A stretch of DNA of 38,298 nt from Clostridia bacterium. GTDB lineage: Bacteria > Bacillota > Clostridia > UBA1381. The DNA is taken from positions 1-38,298 of the forward strand of contig CAAEKO010000068.1 in NCBI GenBank assembly GCA_900756545.1, written 5' to 3'. Below the pieces are notes generated by a model. The model had not been told where the DNA came from and did not search any database. It saw only the letters and a list, made by a program, of their open reading frames with translations. The translations under genes and the position numbers were made by a program. Shown here one piece after another: positions 25,761 to 33,305 of the stretch; within the stretch, counting starts at the first letter, position 1; each line of letters starts with the position of its first letter.

Positions 25761-25789
25761 TTGAAAAAGCGTGGAATTTGTGCTACAAT
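25761..25789 (+). promoter_or_regulatory. extended -10 promoter for nfnAB
   Basis: TTGAAA at 25761-25766, a 17-bp spacer, TACAAT at 25784-25789 with TG at 25781-25782. One of the best promoters in the window. Confidence 0.8.
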
Positions 25790-25793
25790 AAAT

Positions 25794-25818
25794 GTCGTTA
25801 GTCACTGGGACTGATGAC
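25794..25818 (+). promoter_or_regulatory. 10-bp hairpin at the 5' end of nfnAB mRNA
   Basis: GTCGTTAGTC (25794-25803) pairs fully (two G-T pairs) with GACTGATGAC (25809-25818) across a 5-nt loop. Transcription from the upstream promoter should start at about 25796, so the hairpin sits at the very end of the mRNA. No T-run follows, so it is not a terminator. It may protect the mRNA or be an operator. Confidence 0.5.
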
Positions 25819-25847
25819 GGATGGTATGGAAAGGAATGATTAGATAA

Positions 25848-26699
25848 ATGGCTTATAAGATTCTAAAAAAAGATGTCCTTAACCCGCAGATATTCCTGAT
25901 GGAGGTTGAAGCGCCGCTGATCGCAAAAAAGGCGGAGCCGGGACAGTTTATTATTCTCCGAATCGACGAATTCGGCGAGCGCGTGCCGTTTACAGTAGCG
26001 GATTTTGACCGGGAAATGGGAACGGTTACAATTATTGTGCAGATTGTCGGAAAAACAACGAAAGACTTGTCTCAGCTTGAGACTGGGGACGAGATATTGG
26101 ATTTTGCCGGCCCGCTTGGTGTACCTACGCATCTGGACGGTCTGAAAAAGGTTGCCGTGATTGGTGGTGGCCTTGGAACAGCTATCGCGTATCCGCAGGC
26201 AAAAAAACTGCATAGCATGGGAGCAGAAGTGCATGTTATCACTGGTTTCCGGGATAAAGACCTGATCATTCTGGAAAACGAGCTGGAAAATGTATCGGAT
26301 AAATTGATTATTACTACAGACGACGGTTCTAATGGCGTGAAAGGTTTTGTTACCGAACGTCTGCAGGAGCTGATTGACGCGGGCGAGCAGTATGACGCTG
26401 TTATCGCAATCGGCCCGCTGGTCATGATGCGCGCGGTCTGCAATGTGACAAAACCGTATAATATTAAAACGATCGTCAGCATGAACCCGGTTATGATTGA
26501 CGGGACGGGTATGTGCGGCGGATGCCGTGTGCTGGTAGGCGGCGAGACCAAATTTGCCTGTGTTGACGGCCCGGACTTTGACGGCCATCAGATCGACTGG
26601 CAGGCGGCTTTGAACCGGCAGGCTATGTTTAAGAATCAGGAAAAGATGGCCTGTGAGAGCGGCCGCTGCAGAATAGGGAGGGACAATTACAATGCCTAA
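25848..26699 (+). CDS. nfnA: NfnA-like FAD/[2Fe-2S] subunit of ferredoxin:NADP+ transhydrogenase
   Basis: Sulfide/dihydroorotate-dehydrogenase-like FAD/NAD-binding protein, 283 residues. The FAD domain contains GQFIILRIDEFGERVPFT; the NAD(P) domain has VAVIGGGLGTAIAYP. A C-terminal iron-sulfur site is marked by C223, C226 and C238 in GMCGGCRV...FAC. Paired with the following GltD-like gene (8-nt overlap), it matches NfnAB, which bifurcates electrons between ferredoxin, NADH and NADP+, or the related SudAB sulfide dehydrogenase/ferredoxin-NADP reductase. These cannot be separated by reading alone. The ribosome site (AAGGA) is 12 nt from the ATG, somewhat far. Confidence 0.85.
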   Translation: MAYKILKKDVLNPQIFLMEVEAPLIAKKAEPGQFIILRIDEFGERVPFTVADFDREMGTVTIIVQIVGKTTKDLSQLETGDEILDFAGPLGVPTHLDGLKKVAVIGGGLGTAIAYPQAKKLHSMGAEVHVITGFRDKDLIILENELENVSDKLIITTDDGSNGVKGFVTERLQELIDAGEQYDAVIAIGPLVMMRAVCNVTKPYNIKTIVSMNPVMIDGTGMCGGCRVLVGGETKFACVDGPDFDGHQIDWQAALNRQAMFKNQEKMACESGRCRIGRDNYNA

Positions 26700-28083
26700 T
26701 ATGTCATTAAAGAAAAATCCAATGCCGGAGCAGTGTCCGAATGAGCGGAATAAAAATTTTTTAGAGGTGACTACCGGATATACGGAGGAAATGGCCATTG
26801 ACGAAGCAAACCGCTGTTTGAACTGCAAGCATAAGCCTTGCATGCAGGGCTGTCCGGTCAGCGTCAAGATACCGGAATTTATCCAGTTTATCGCCCAAGG
26901 CGATTTTGAAGGTGCGTATAATAAAATTAAAGAAACCAACGCTTTACCGGCAGTTTGCGGGCGGGTCTGTCCGCAGGAGACCCAGTGCGAGGCAAAATGT
27001 GTGCGGGGAATAAAGGGTGAAAGCGTTGGTATCGGCCGGCTGGAACGTTTCGTAGCTGACTGGCACATGAAAAATATAGAGGATAAAATCCAGCCTGCAG
27101 AGCCTAATGGGAAAAAGGTCGCTGTTGTCGGCTCCGGCCCGGCGGGATTGACTGTTGCCGGAGATTTGGCGAAAAAGGGATATGCCGTAACAGTATACGA
27201 AGCATTCCATGTTGCTGGCGGCGTGCTGATGTATGGTATTCCGGAATTCCGGCTGCCGAAGGAAATTGTTCAAAAAGAAATCAACAATCTGAAAAAAATG
27301 GGTGTAGATATCGAGACAAACGTAATTGTCGGAAAAACTATACTCTTGGATGAGCTAGTTGAGGATTATGGCTTTGACGCAGTGTTTTTGGGAACAGGCG
27401 CAGGCCTGCCGTCCTTTATGGGTATTGAGGGTGAAAGCTTAAACGGTGTGTATTCCGCAAATGAGTTCCTGACCCGGATCAATTTGATGAAGGGCTATAA
27501 ATTCCCGGAATATGACACACCGGTTATTGTTGGTAAAAATGTGGCTGTCCTTGGCGGAGGAAATGTCGCAATGGATGCTGCCCGGAGTGCAAAACGTCTT
27601 GGCGCGGAGAATGTGTATATTGTATACCGACGGGGTAAGGAAGAACTGCCTGCACGGGCGGAAGAGGTTGGCCATGCGGAGGAGGAAGGCATTGTTTTCA
27701 AGCTTTTACAGAATCCGACAAAATTTATCGGGGATGAAAAAGGCTGGCTGAAAGGTATGGAGGTCATTGAAATGGAGCTGGGTGAGCCGGATGCATCCGG
27801 ACGCCGGCGCCCCATTGCGAAGGCAGGCACTGAGCATGTAATTGACGTAGAAACTGCAATTGTTGCTATCGGTCAGACTCCCAACCCGCTGATTAAGTCC
27901 ACTACAGAAGGACTTGATACCAATAAACGCGGCTGTATCATTGCGGATGAGGAGACCGGAAAAACCAGCAAGGACAGGGTATATGCCGGGGGAGATACCG
28001 TAACAGGCGCGGCGACCGTCATTCTGGCCATGGGCGCTGGAAAAAAGGCGGCAAAGGCCATTGATGAAATGCTGAGTAAATAA
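26692..28083 (+). CDS. nfnB: NfnB-like GltD-family flavoprotein subunit
   Basis: 463-residue flavoprotein of the glutamate-synthase small-subunit family. The N-terminal [4Fe-4S] domain has the CLNCKHKPCMQGCPV cysteines and a second set VCGRVCPQETQCEAKC. The FAD-binding Rossmann motif VAVVGSGPAGLTVAG is followed by the NADPH-binding VAVLGGGNVAMDAARSAKRLGA and a C-terminal VYAGGDTVTGAATVILAMGAG. With NfnA it forms the cytoplasmic transhydrogenase that supplies NADPH in many anaerobes. No glutamate synthase large subunit is nearby, which favours NfnB/SudA over GltD. It ends the two-gene operon, with a strong terminator. Confidence 0.88.
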   Translation: MPNMSLKKNPMPEQCPNERNKNFLEVTTGYTEEMAIDEANRCLNCKHKPCMQGCPVSVKIPEFIQFIAQGDFEGAYNKIKETNALPAVCGRVCPQETQCEAKCVRGIKGESVGIGRLERFVADWHMKNIEDKIQPAEPNGKKVAVVGSGPAGLTVAGDLAKKGYAVTVYEAFHVAGGVLMYGIPEFRLPKEIVQKEINNLKKMGVDIETNVIVGKTILLDELVEDYGFDAVFLGTGAGLPSFMGIEGESLNGVYSANEFLTRINLMKGYKFPEYDTPVIVGKNVAVLGGGNVAMDAARSAKRLGAENVYIVYRRGKEELPARAEEVGHAEEEGIVFKLLQNPTKFIGDEKGWLKGMEVIEMELGEPDASGRRRPIAKAGTEHVIDVETAIVAIGQTPNPLIKSTTEGLDTNKRGCIIADEETGKTSKDRVYAGGDTVTGAATVILAMGAGKKAAKAIDEMLSK

Positions 28084-28096
28084 GGAATGGATAATT

Positions 28097-28132
28097 AAAA
28101 CAGCAGGCAGTATTAGCGGCCTGCTGTTTTTT
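28097..28132 (+). terminator. intrinsic terminator of nfnAB
   Basis: AAAACAGCAGGC (28097-28108) pairs perfectly with GCCTGCTGTTTT (28119-28130), 12 bp with a 10-nt loop, continuing into Ts to 28132. Confidence 0.92.
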
Positions 28133-28143
28133 GCGGGAAAGGC

Positions 28144-28173
28144 TTGCCAAAAGGGGTAAAAGCATGTTATAAT
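28144..28173 (+). promoter_or_regulatory. promoter for sodium:amino-acid symporter
   Basis: TTGCCA at 28144-28149, an 18-bp spacer and consensus TATAAT at 28168-28173, with TG at 28165-28166 (extended -10). Confidence 0.75.
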
Positions 28174-28200
28174 TTTATCAATAATTTTGAGGAGGGAATT

Positions 28201-30033
28201 ATGGAGGGGTTTATGACTGCTCTTGCGCAGAAAGTCGCAGAATGGAATAATGCGTTAAATGGGGTTGTTTGGGGAATTCCCATGATTATCTTGATTCTGG
28301 GAACTGGTATTTATATGTCAATGCGTACAGGTTTTTTCCAGTTGACTAAGGTCAAGCATATTTTAAATGAAACATTGCTGGCAATTTTTAAAAAGAAGAA
28401 TGTGACAAAAACAAAAGAAAAAAAGGCAATTTCCCAGTTTCAGGCCATGTCTACCGCATTGGCCTCCACAATCGGGACGGGAAATATCACCGGAGTTGCT
28501 ACGGCGATTGCCGTAGGAGGACCAGGTGCGGTTTTCTGGATGTGGATTTCGGCATTTTTCGGCATGATGACAAGCTATTCTGAAAACGTATTAGGTATTT
28601 ATTTTCGGAAAAAAAACCAGGATGGGGAATGGACCGGGGGTTCAATGTACATATTGGAGAACGGCCTGAAGGATAAAAAAGGAATACGTCATTTGGCGAA
28701 GCCGCTAGCGATATTGTTTGCGGTGTTTTGTATACTGGCGTCTTTCGGGATCGGTAATATGGCTCAGATTAATTCTATTTCCGGAGCGATGCAGAGTGCT
28801 TTTGGTATCCCAACGATCGTTACCGGCGTTGTACTTGCGGCAGTGGCGGCTTTAGTAATCATGGGCGGTATTAAACGAATTGGGAAGGTTACCGAAAAAT
28901 TAGTACCGTTCATGGCGTTGTTTTATATCGTGTGCTGTCTGATCATATTCTTTTTGAATATCCATCAGATTCCCTATGTCTTTACCAGTATCTTTAAAAG
29001 CGCATTTCGGTTTTCAGCGATTGCCGGGGCTGGCAGCGGACTGGTGATCAAAAAAGCGGTAACCATGGGTTTTCAGCGAGGGATATTCTCGAACGAGGCG
29101 GGTCTTGGCTCCGGCGTGATGGTCAACGCATCTTCTGACGTAAAGGAACCGGTGAAGCAGGGTATGTGGGGCATTTTTGAGGTTTTTTTCGATACGATTA
29201 TTGTATGTACAATGACGGCGTTTGTTCTTTTATCTAGCGTTTCGGGAAACTTGATGCCCCTTGATAAGGCTCTGGACGGGTTGACGACGGAGGTACGGTA
29301 TGTGCAGATTAGTAGTGAGCCGGAAGCCGACGGCAACGTGCCCCTAATGGACAGCCGGGTAAACCCCAAAATTGTGCTTGCAGCAGCGGATACTCTGCCG
29401 CAGGAAATCAAGGCTGAATTTACAGTTACGCCTAAATATGGAGAGCCATTTCAGATTTATACGATAGAAAATGATGAAAGTGATGACAGTCAGTTTATTT
29501 ATACCAATATCATGGCTGTGCGCGGTGTAGAAAAACGGGACGAGCATGGCGAAATTATCTATGCGGATAATAACATGCCGGAAATCGGCGGCGTAGAAAT
29601 TAAAACTGTAGAGGGTGTTCCGCTGGTGACATATGCATTTTCCGAATGGTTTGGCCCAGCGGCCGGAAAGGTGCTCTCTATTGCTGTTTTGCTGTTTGCG
29701 TTTTCTACAGTTATCGGCTGGTCGTTTTATGGCACACGCTCAATGGAGTACTTACTGGGCAAAAAGGCGGCGAGATTTTATCAAGGAATATTTGTATTAT
29801 TCATTATTGTAGGTGCAATGATGGAGCTGGGATTGGCTTTCCAGTTGTCCGATACATTTAACGGCCTTATGGCGATCCCGAATTTAATCGGTGTACTGCT
29901 GCTTTCAGGTAGCGTGATTCGGATTACAAAAAATTATAAGGAGCGGCGTTTTCGGGGTGCGGATGTAAAACCGGTTTTATCAGCATATCCAGACATTCAA
30001 AAGGAACAAGAGGACAAGCTGAATAATGAATAA
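28201..30033 (+). CDS. AGCS family sodium:alanine/amino-acid symporter with loop insert
   Basis: Sodium-driven small amino acid importer (AGCS/DagA family). Typical stretches: IPMIILILGTGIYMSMRTGFFQL, ALASTIGTGNITGVATAIAVGGPGAVFWMW, GSGLVIKKAVTMGFQRGIFSNEAGLGS and LLFAFSTVIGWSFYGTRSMEYL. About ten to eleven membrane segments. From ATG 28201 (GGAGGG at 28191-28196) it is 610 residues, over 100 longer than the usual 450-500. The excess is a hydrophilic beta-rich block at about residues 360-475, in an external loop before the last helices. The in-frame ATG at 28144 lies within the promoter and is rejected. It is a single-gene unit. Confidence 0.9.
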   Translation: MEGFMTALAQKVAEWNNALNGVVWGIPMIILILGTGIYMSMRTGFFQLTKVKHILNETLLAIFKKKNVTKTKEKKAISQFQAMSTALASTIGTGNITGVATAIAVGGPGAVFWMWISAFFGMMTSYSENVLGIYFRKKNQDGEWTGGSMYILENGLKDKKGIRHLAKPLAILFAVFCILASFGIGNMAQINSISGAMQSAFGIPTIVTGVVLAAVAALVIMGGIKRIGKVTEKLVPFMALFYIVCCLIIFFLNIHQIPYVFTSIFKSAFRFSAIAGAGSGLVIKKAVTMGFQRGIFSNEAGLGSGVMVNASSDVKEPVKQGMWGIFEVFFDTIIVCTMTAFVLLSSVSGNLMPLDKALDGLTTEVRYVQISSEPEADGNVPLMDSRVNPKIVLAAADTLPQEIKAEFTVTPKYGEPFQIYTIENDESDDSQFIYTNIMAVRGVEKRDEHGEIIYADNNMPEIGGVEIKTVEGVPLVTYAFSEWFGPAAGKVLSIAVLLFAFSTVIGWSFYGTRSMEYLLGKKAARFYQGIFVLFIIVGAMMELGLAFQLSDTFNGLMAIPNLIGVLLLSGSVIRITKNYKERRFRGADVKPVLSAYPDIQKEQEDKLNNE

Positions 30034-30065
30034 AATCCTCCGGCTTTAGCCGGAGGATTTTTTTT
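30032..30065 (+). terminator. bidirectional terminator between symporter and minus-strand gene
   Basis: AAAATCCTCCGGC (30032-30044) pairs with GCCGGAGGATTTT (30049-30061), 13 bp, TTTA loop, with Ts to 30065. Read on the minus strand it is followed by TTTTATT. The stop codon of the minus-strand gene (30048-30046) lies in the loop. Confidence 0.92.
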
Positions 30066-31125
30066 GCTCTGTCTGCGCTGGGTCCAGCTGTTTTTTTAAA
30101 TACTCTGCTTCTTGCTTGAGCATTTTGATTTCCCGTTTTAGCTCCACAATTTCTGACCGGGACATATCAATCATGATTTTGATTTTTGACAGCTCTATAT
30201 TTTCTCTGGGGTCTGGCTTTTTTATGACGGGGATAACCTGATAGTCATGGGGGGCAAATAAGTCGTTTGTACCGAAAATATGCAGAGAGTTATTGGAGTG
30301 ATTGCCATAATAGTGGTAAATCGTGTTTCCTTTCTGAACGTAATAAAGCTCGGAGGATTTACCGGGATTTACAAACTGCATCGGCGTACTCCAAGTTGCG
30401 CCGCCGTTTAAACTGGTCAGGTAGCGTACGAAATCCCCATCCTGCCATAAAAGCAGCAGACGGTTTTCACTGGGGATCAAAATGGGATTTTCCGCATATT
30501 TATTTTCATACACAGGCTTATTTTGAAAATGGATCGTATTGTCTTTAATATAGGTCAGAAGCTGGGTCTGGCCGGCAGGTAAAACATAAGGCATGGCCGC
30601 GTTTTCGCATATGGGAATAAAATGGTCCGGTTTACCGTCAGACAAATCCTGATAACCTAAGGTCCGATCCGCGTTTGTGTAATAGACCTTGCCGCCGGAG
30701 ATATAAAAGTCATTCCCCATGATTTTGTCAATCGGAGCAGGCTGTGCCTGATTTCCCAAAATACAGTGAATAAGCAGCTCATCTTTTTCAAATCTAGCGG
30801 AGTATAGGAGCTGGAGTCTGCCGCCAGCCTGCGAGATTTTGATAATATCCGGCCTGACATTTTCCTTTAGGACGGCAAGCGTATATTTATGCCAGGCTTC
30901 ACCTTTATAAAGAAGATAGATGATTTCTGAAGCGGAATTGGTGCAGATAATGTGTATGATCTGGTTTTCATCAATAAATACGCTGAAATGATCCAAAGCC
31001 TGTCGGTACAGGATTTGATATTCCTGCCACATGCTGTTTTTTTTCTGGCGCATACACAAGCCTTCATATGGCTTATAAAAATAGTGCTCCTCAGTTCCGT
31101 TATGTAAAAGAATGTAATTGGTCAT
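30046..31125 (-). CDS. hypothetical protein, predicted beta-propeller plus C-terminal coiled coil
   Basis: 359 residues, no named family recognised. The body (about 1-295) consists of alternating short beta strands with repeated aromatic and Asp/Gly turns, including a BNR/Asp-box-like SLNGGATWSTPMQF, the look of a six- or seven-bladed propeller. Residues about 305-350 form a coiled coil (IVELKREIKMLKQEAEYLKKQL), ending in a polar tail. There is no signal peptide or membrane segment, so it is probably cytoplasmic or a spore-type protein. It is the only minus-strand gene in 21.6-38.3 kb. The ribosome site is weak (AGAAAGG 13 nt, or GGA 6 nt before the ATG). Similar uncharacterised proteins are, to my memory, found in clostridia. 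Confidence 0.75.
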   Translation of the reverse strand: MTNYILLHNGTEEHYFYKPYEGLCMRQKKNSMWQEYQILYRQALDHFSVFIDENQIIHIICTNSASEIIYLLYKGEAWHKYTLAVLKENVRPDIIKISQAGGRLQLLYSARFEKDELLIHCILGNQAQPAPIDKIMGNDFYISGGKVYYTNADRTLGYQDLSDGKPDHFIPICENAAMPYVLPAGQTQLLTYIKDNTIHFQNKPVYENKYAENPILIPSENRLLLLWQDGDFVRYLTSLNGGATWSTPMQFVNPGKSSELYYVQKGNTIYHYYGNHSNNSLHIFGTNDLFAPHDYQVIPVIKKPDPRENIELSKIKIMIDMSRSEIVELKREIKMLKQEAEYLKKQLDPAQTEQKKSSG

Positions 31126-31142
31126 AAAACATCCATAGCCTT

Positions 31143-31190
31143 TCTGCCCACAGATCGTAATAAAACTTACACTGCCTTACCGTGGGCAGA
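31143..31190 (-). promoter_or_regulatory. 9-bp inverted repeat in the leader of the minus-strand gene
   Basis: TCTGCCCAC (31143-31151) and GTGGGCAGA (31182-31190) are perfect inverted copies separated by 30 nt. In the minus-strand mRNA they would form a stem whose 3' arm lies next to the weak ribosome site, so it could modulate translation or serve as an operator. Confidence 0.4.
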
Positions 31191-31204
31191 TAAGGCGTAT
31201 AATA

Positions 31205-31234
31205 CCGTATGGCGCTTCAATAACGTGATTTTCA
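31205..31234 (-). promoter_or_regulatory. possible sigma-G-like promoter for the minus-strand gene
   Basis: Minus strand: TGAAAA (31234-31229), a 17-bp spacer, CATACGG (31211-31205). Forespore sigma-G promoters have TGAATA-like and CATACTA-like elements; the -10 matches 5 of 7. No good sigma-A promoter was seen for this gene. Weak evidence. Confidence 0.25.
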
Positions 31235-31378
31235 GGTTAATTTCTTTTGTATACCAATATATGTATATATGCCCGGGATTATGACAGCGAAGTATAAATT
31301 TTAAAATATTTGTGTATAAAAAAATTAGAAACGGAAATACTGTTAGTGACCTCACAAAATACATTTACCCCCTTGATT

Positions 31379-31420
31379 AGCGGGGCTGTTTAAAAAAAGT
31401 TTAAGCAGCCCTGCTTTTTT
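31379..31420 (+). terminator. leader terminator (possible attenuator) ahead of leuCDB
   Basis: AGCGGGGCTG (31379-31388) pairs with CAGCCCTGCT (31406-31415), extended inward by TTTAAA pairing, about 16 bp in all; TTTTTT runs to 31420. No plus-strand gene lies immediately upstream. An alternative helix between CCCC (about 31368-31372) and GGGG (31382-31385) would break the terminator. No T-box consensus (GGTGG..ACCGCG) was found in 31126-31500. Confidence 0.7.
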
Positions 31421-31460
31421 GTGCAATGGTTAGAAATTTAAGGAATAACCTATAAAAATA

Positions 31461-31490
31461 TTGGACAAATCCATGGAAATGTAGTAAAAT
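31461..31490 (+). promoter_or_regulatory. promoter directly ahead of leuC
   Basis: TTGGAC at 31461-31466, an 18-bp spacer, TAAAAT at 31485-31490, placed downstream of the leader terminator; transcription would start about 26 nt before the leuC ATG. Confidence 0.55.
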
Positions 31491-31522
31491 AAATAAAATT
31501 GGATATTAAGGAGTGGAAAAAA

Positions 31523-32785
31523 ATGGGGATGACCATGACGCAGAAAATTCTGGCACATGCCGCGGGCGCCGAAAGTGTAAAAGCCGGCGATTTGATAATG
31601 GCGGAGCTGAACCTTGTGCTGGGTAATGACATTACAACTCCGGTTGCCATCGGAGAATTTGATAAAATCGGATGCGAAAATGTGTTCGACCGGGCTAAGA
31701 TAGCCCTTGTTCCTGACCACTTTACCCCGAACAAGGACATCAAGTCCGCACAACAGGCAAAAAGGGTTCGGCTGTTTGCGAAAGAGCAGGACATTGTAAA
31801 TTATTTTGAAGTAGGCGAGATGGGGATTGAGCATGCTCTTTTACCAGAAAAGGGCCTGGTTGTGGCCGGAGATGTTGTGATCGGTGCGGATTCCCACACC
31901 TGTACTTACGGCGCGCTGGGCGCGTTCTCCACAGGCGTAGGCTCTACGGACATGGCGGCTGGCATGGCGACCGGGAAGGCGTGGTTCAAGGTGCCGGAAG
32001 CGATTAAATTCAATCTGACTGGGAAACTTCAGCCCTACGTCAGCGGCAAAGACCTAATTTTACATATTATTGGTATGATCGGCGTAGACGGTGCGCTGTA
32101 TAAATCTATGGAGTTTACTGGGGAAGGTATGCACACTTTGACCATGGACGACCGATTCTCCATTGCCAACATGGCCATTGAGGCTGGCGCGAAAAACGGA
32201 ATTTTTGAAGTTGATGACGTAACCAAAGAATATATGAAAGCGCATTCAAGCCGGGAATATACAGTGTATACAGCAGACGCAGACGCAGAATATGTGCGGG
32301 TAATCGACATTGATTTGTCCAAAGTGCCGCATACCGTAAGCTTTCCCCATTTGCCGGAAAACACCCGTACGCCGGAGAATTGGGGCATAGTGGAGATTGA
32401 TCAGGTAGTAATCGGCTCCTGCACAAACGGACGGCTGTCCGATCTGCGGGGAGCGGCGGAGATTCTCCGGGGGCGGAAGGTCAAAAAAGGTATCCGGGCA
32501 ATCGTTTTCCCGGCAACCCAGAAGATTTATCTGGACGCCATCAAGGAGGGAATTATTACCGATCTGGTCGAAGCGGGCTGTACGATTTCAGCGCCTACCT
32601 GCGGCCCATGTCTTGGAGGACATATGGGTATTCTGGCAGAGGGTGAGCGGTGCGTGGCAACAACCAACCGGAATTTTGTGGGCCGGATGGGGCATGTGGA
32701 CAGCGAGGTCTATCTGGCAAGCCCGCAGGTAGCTGCGGCAAGCGCGGTTTTGGGCCGGATCGCGGCGCCGGAAGAAGTATTGTGA
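31523..32785 (+). CDS. leuC: 3-isopropylmalate dehydratase large subunit
   Basis: Aconitase-family [4Fe-4S] enzyme isomerising 2- to 3-isopropylmalate in leucine synthesis. It is the archaeal/clostridial type of about 420 residues. Recognisable parts: MTQKILAHAAG at the start, GADSHTCTYGALGAFSTGVGSTDMA, the cluster cysteines in VIGSCTNGR and APTCGPCLGGH, then TNRNFVGRMGH. Start ATG 31523 is preferred because TAAGGAG (31507-31513) is 9 nt upstream; a TTG at 31499 would precede that site. It forms leuC-leuD-leuB with short gaps (19 and 12 bp); leuA is not in the window. Homoaconitase is the main alternative, but adjacent leuB favours LeuC. Confidence 0.93.
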   Translation: MGMTMTQKILAHAAGAESVKAGDLIMAELNLVLGNDITTPVAIGEFDKIGCENVFDRAKIALVPDHFTPNKDIKSAQQAKRVRLFAKEQDIVNYFEVGEMGIEHALLPEKGLVVAGDVVIGADSHTCTYGALGAFSTGVGSTDMAAGMATGKAWFKVPEAIKFNLTGKLQPYVSGKDLILHIIGMIGVDGALYKSMEFTGEGMHTLTMDDRFSIANMAIEAGAKNGIFEVDDVTKEYMKAHSSREYTVYTADADAEYVRVIDIDLSKVPHTVSFPHLPENTRTPENWGIVEIDQVVIGSCTNGRLSDLRGAAEILRGRKVKKGIRAIVFPATQKIYLDAIKEGIITDLVEAGCTISAPTCGPCLGGHMGILAEGERCVATTNRNFVGRMGHVDSEVYLASPQVAAASAVLGRIAAPEEVL

Positions 32786-32804
32786 GAAAGGCGGGGTCAA
32801 GAGA

Positions 32805-33293
32805 ATGAAAGCACAGGGAAAAGTTATTAAATACGGCGACAATATTGATACAGATGTAATTATTCCGGCACGTTACCTGAATACATGGCTGCCGGAAGAA
32901 TTGGCAAAGCACTGCATGGAGGATATTGATAAGGAGTTTGTTAACAAGGTACAGCAGGGGGATATTATGGTAGGCGGCGCAAATTTCGGCTGCGGTTCCT
33001 CCCGTGAACACGCCCCTATTGCGATTAAGGCCAGCGGAATATCCTGCGTGATCGCAAAGGATTTCGCACGGATATTTTTCCGCAATGCGATCAACATCGG
33101 CCTGCCGATTTTGGAATGCGCCGAGGCTTCGGCGGATATTGACGCAGGTGATGAGGTCAGCGTAGATTTTGACACGGGTGTGATTACCAACATCACGAAG
33201 AATAAAACCTATCAGGCCGCAGCGTTCCCGCCATTTATGCAGGATATCATTAACGCGGGCGGACTGATCGAGCAGATCAAAAAGAGCAGATAA
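32805..33293 (+). CDS. leuD: 3-isopropylmalate dehydratase small subunit
   Basis: Swivel-domain subunit completing the LeuC active site. 162 residues, the short archaeal/clostridial type matching this LeuC. Key stretches: GDNIDTDVIIPARYL, GGANFGCGSSREHAPIAIKASG, IAKDFARIFFRNAINIGLP. It is co-transcribed with leuC, 19 bp upstream. Confidence 0.95.
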   Translation: MKAQGKVIKYGDNIDTDVIIPARYLNTWLPEELAKHCMEDIDKEFVNKVQQGDIMVGGANFGCGSSREHAPIAIKASGISCVIAKDFARIFFRNAINIGLPILECAEASADIDAGDEVSVDFDTGVITNITKNKTYQAAAFPPFMQDIINAGGLIEQIKKSR

Positions 33294-33305
33294 AGGAGCA
33301 GGAAA

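Noticed and set aside
25863..27068. 401-codon minus-strand frame across nfnA-nfnB
   Set aside because: Crosses two strongly supported genes with intact cofactor motifs; no plausible product.
31340..31395. Leader peptide for leucine attenuation (GTG frame ending near 31393)
   Set aside because: The peptide would contain one leucine codon only, and its ribosome site is weak, so classical attenuation is not supported.
31126..31500. T-box riboswitch ahead of leuC
   Set aside because: The conserved GGTGG and ACCGCG elements could not be found on the plus strand; only a terminator hairpin is present.
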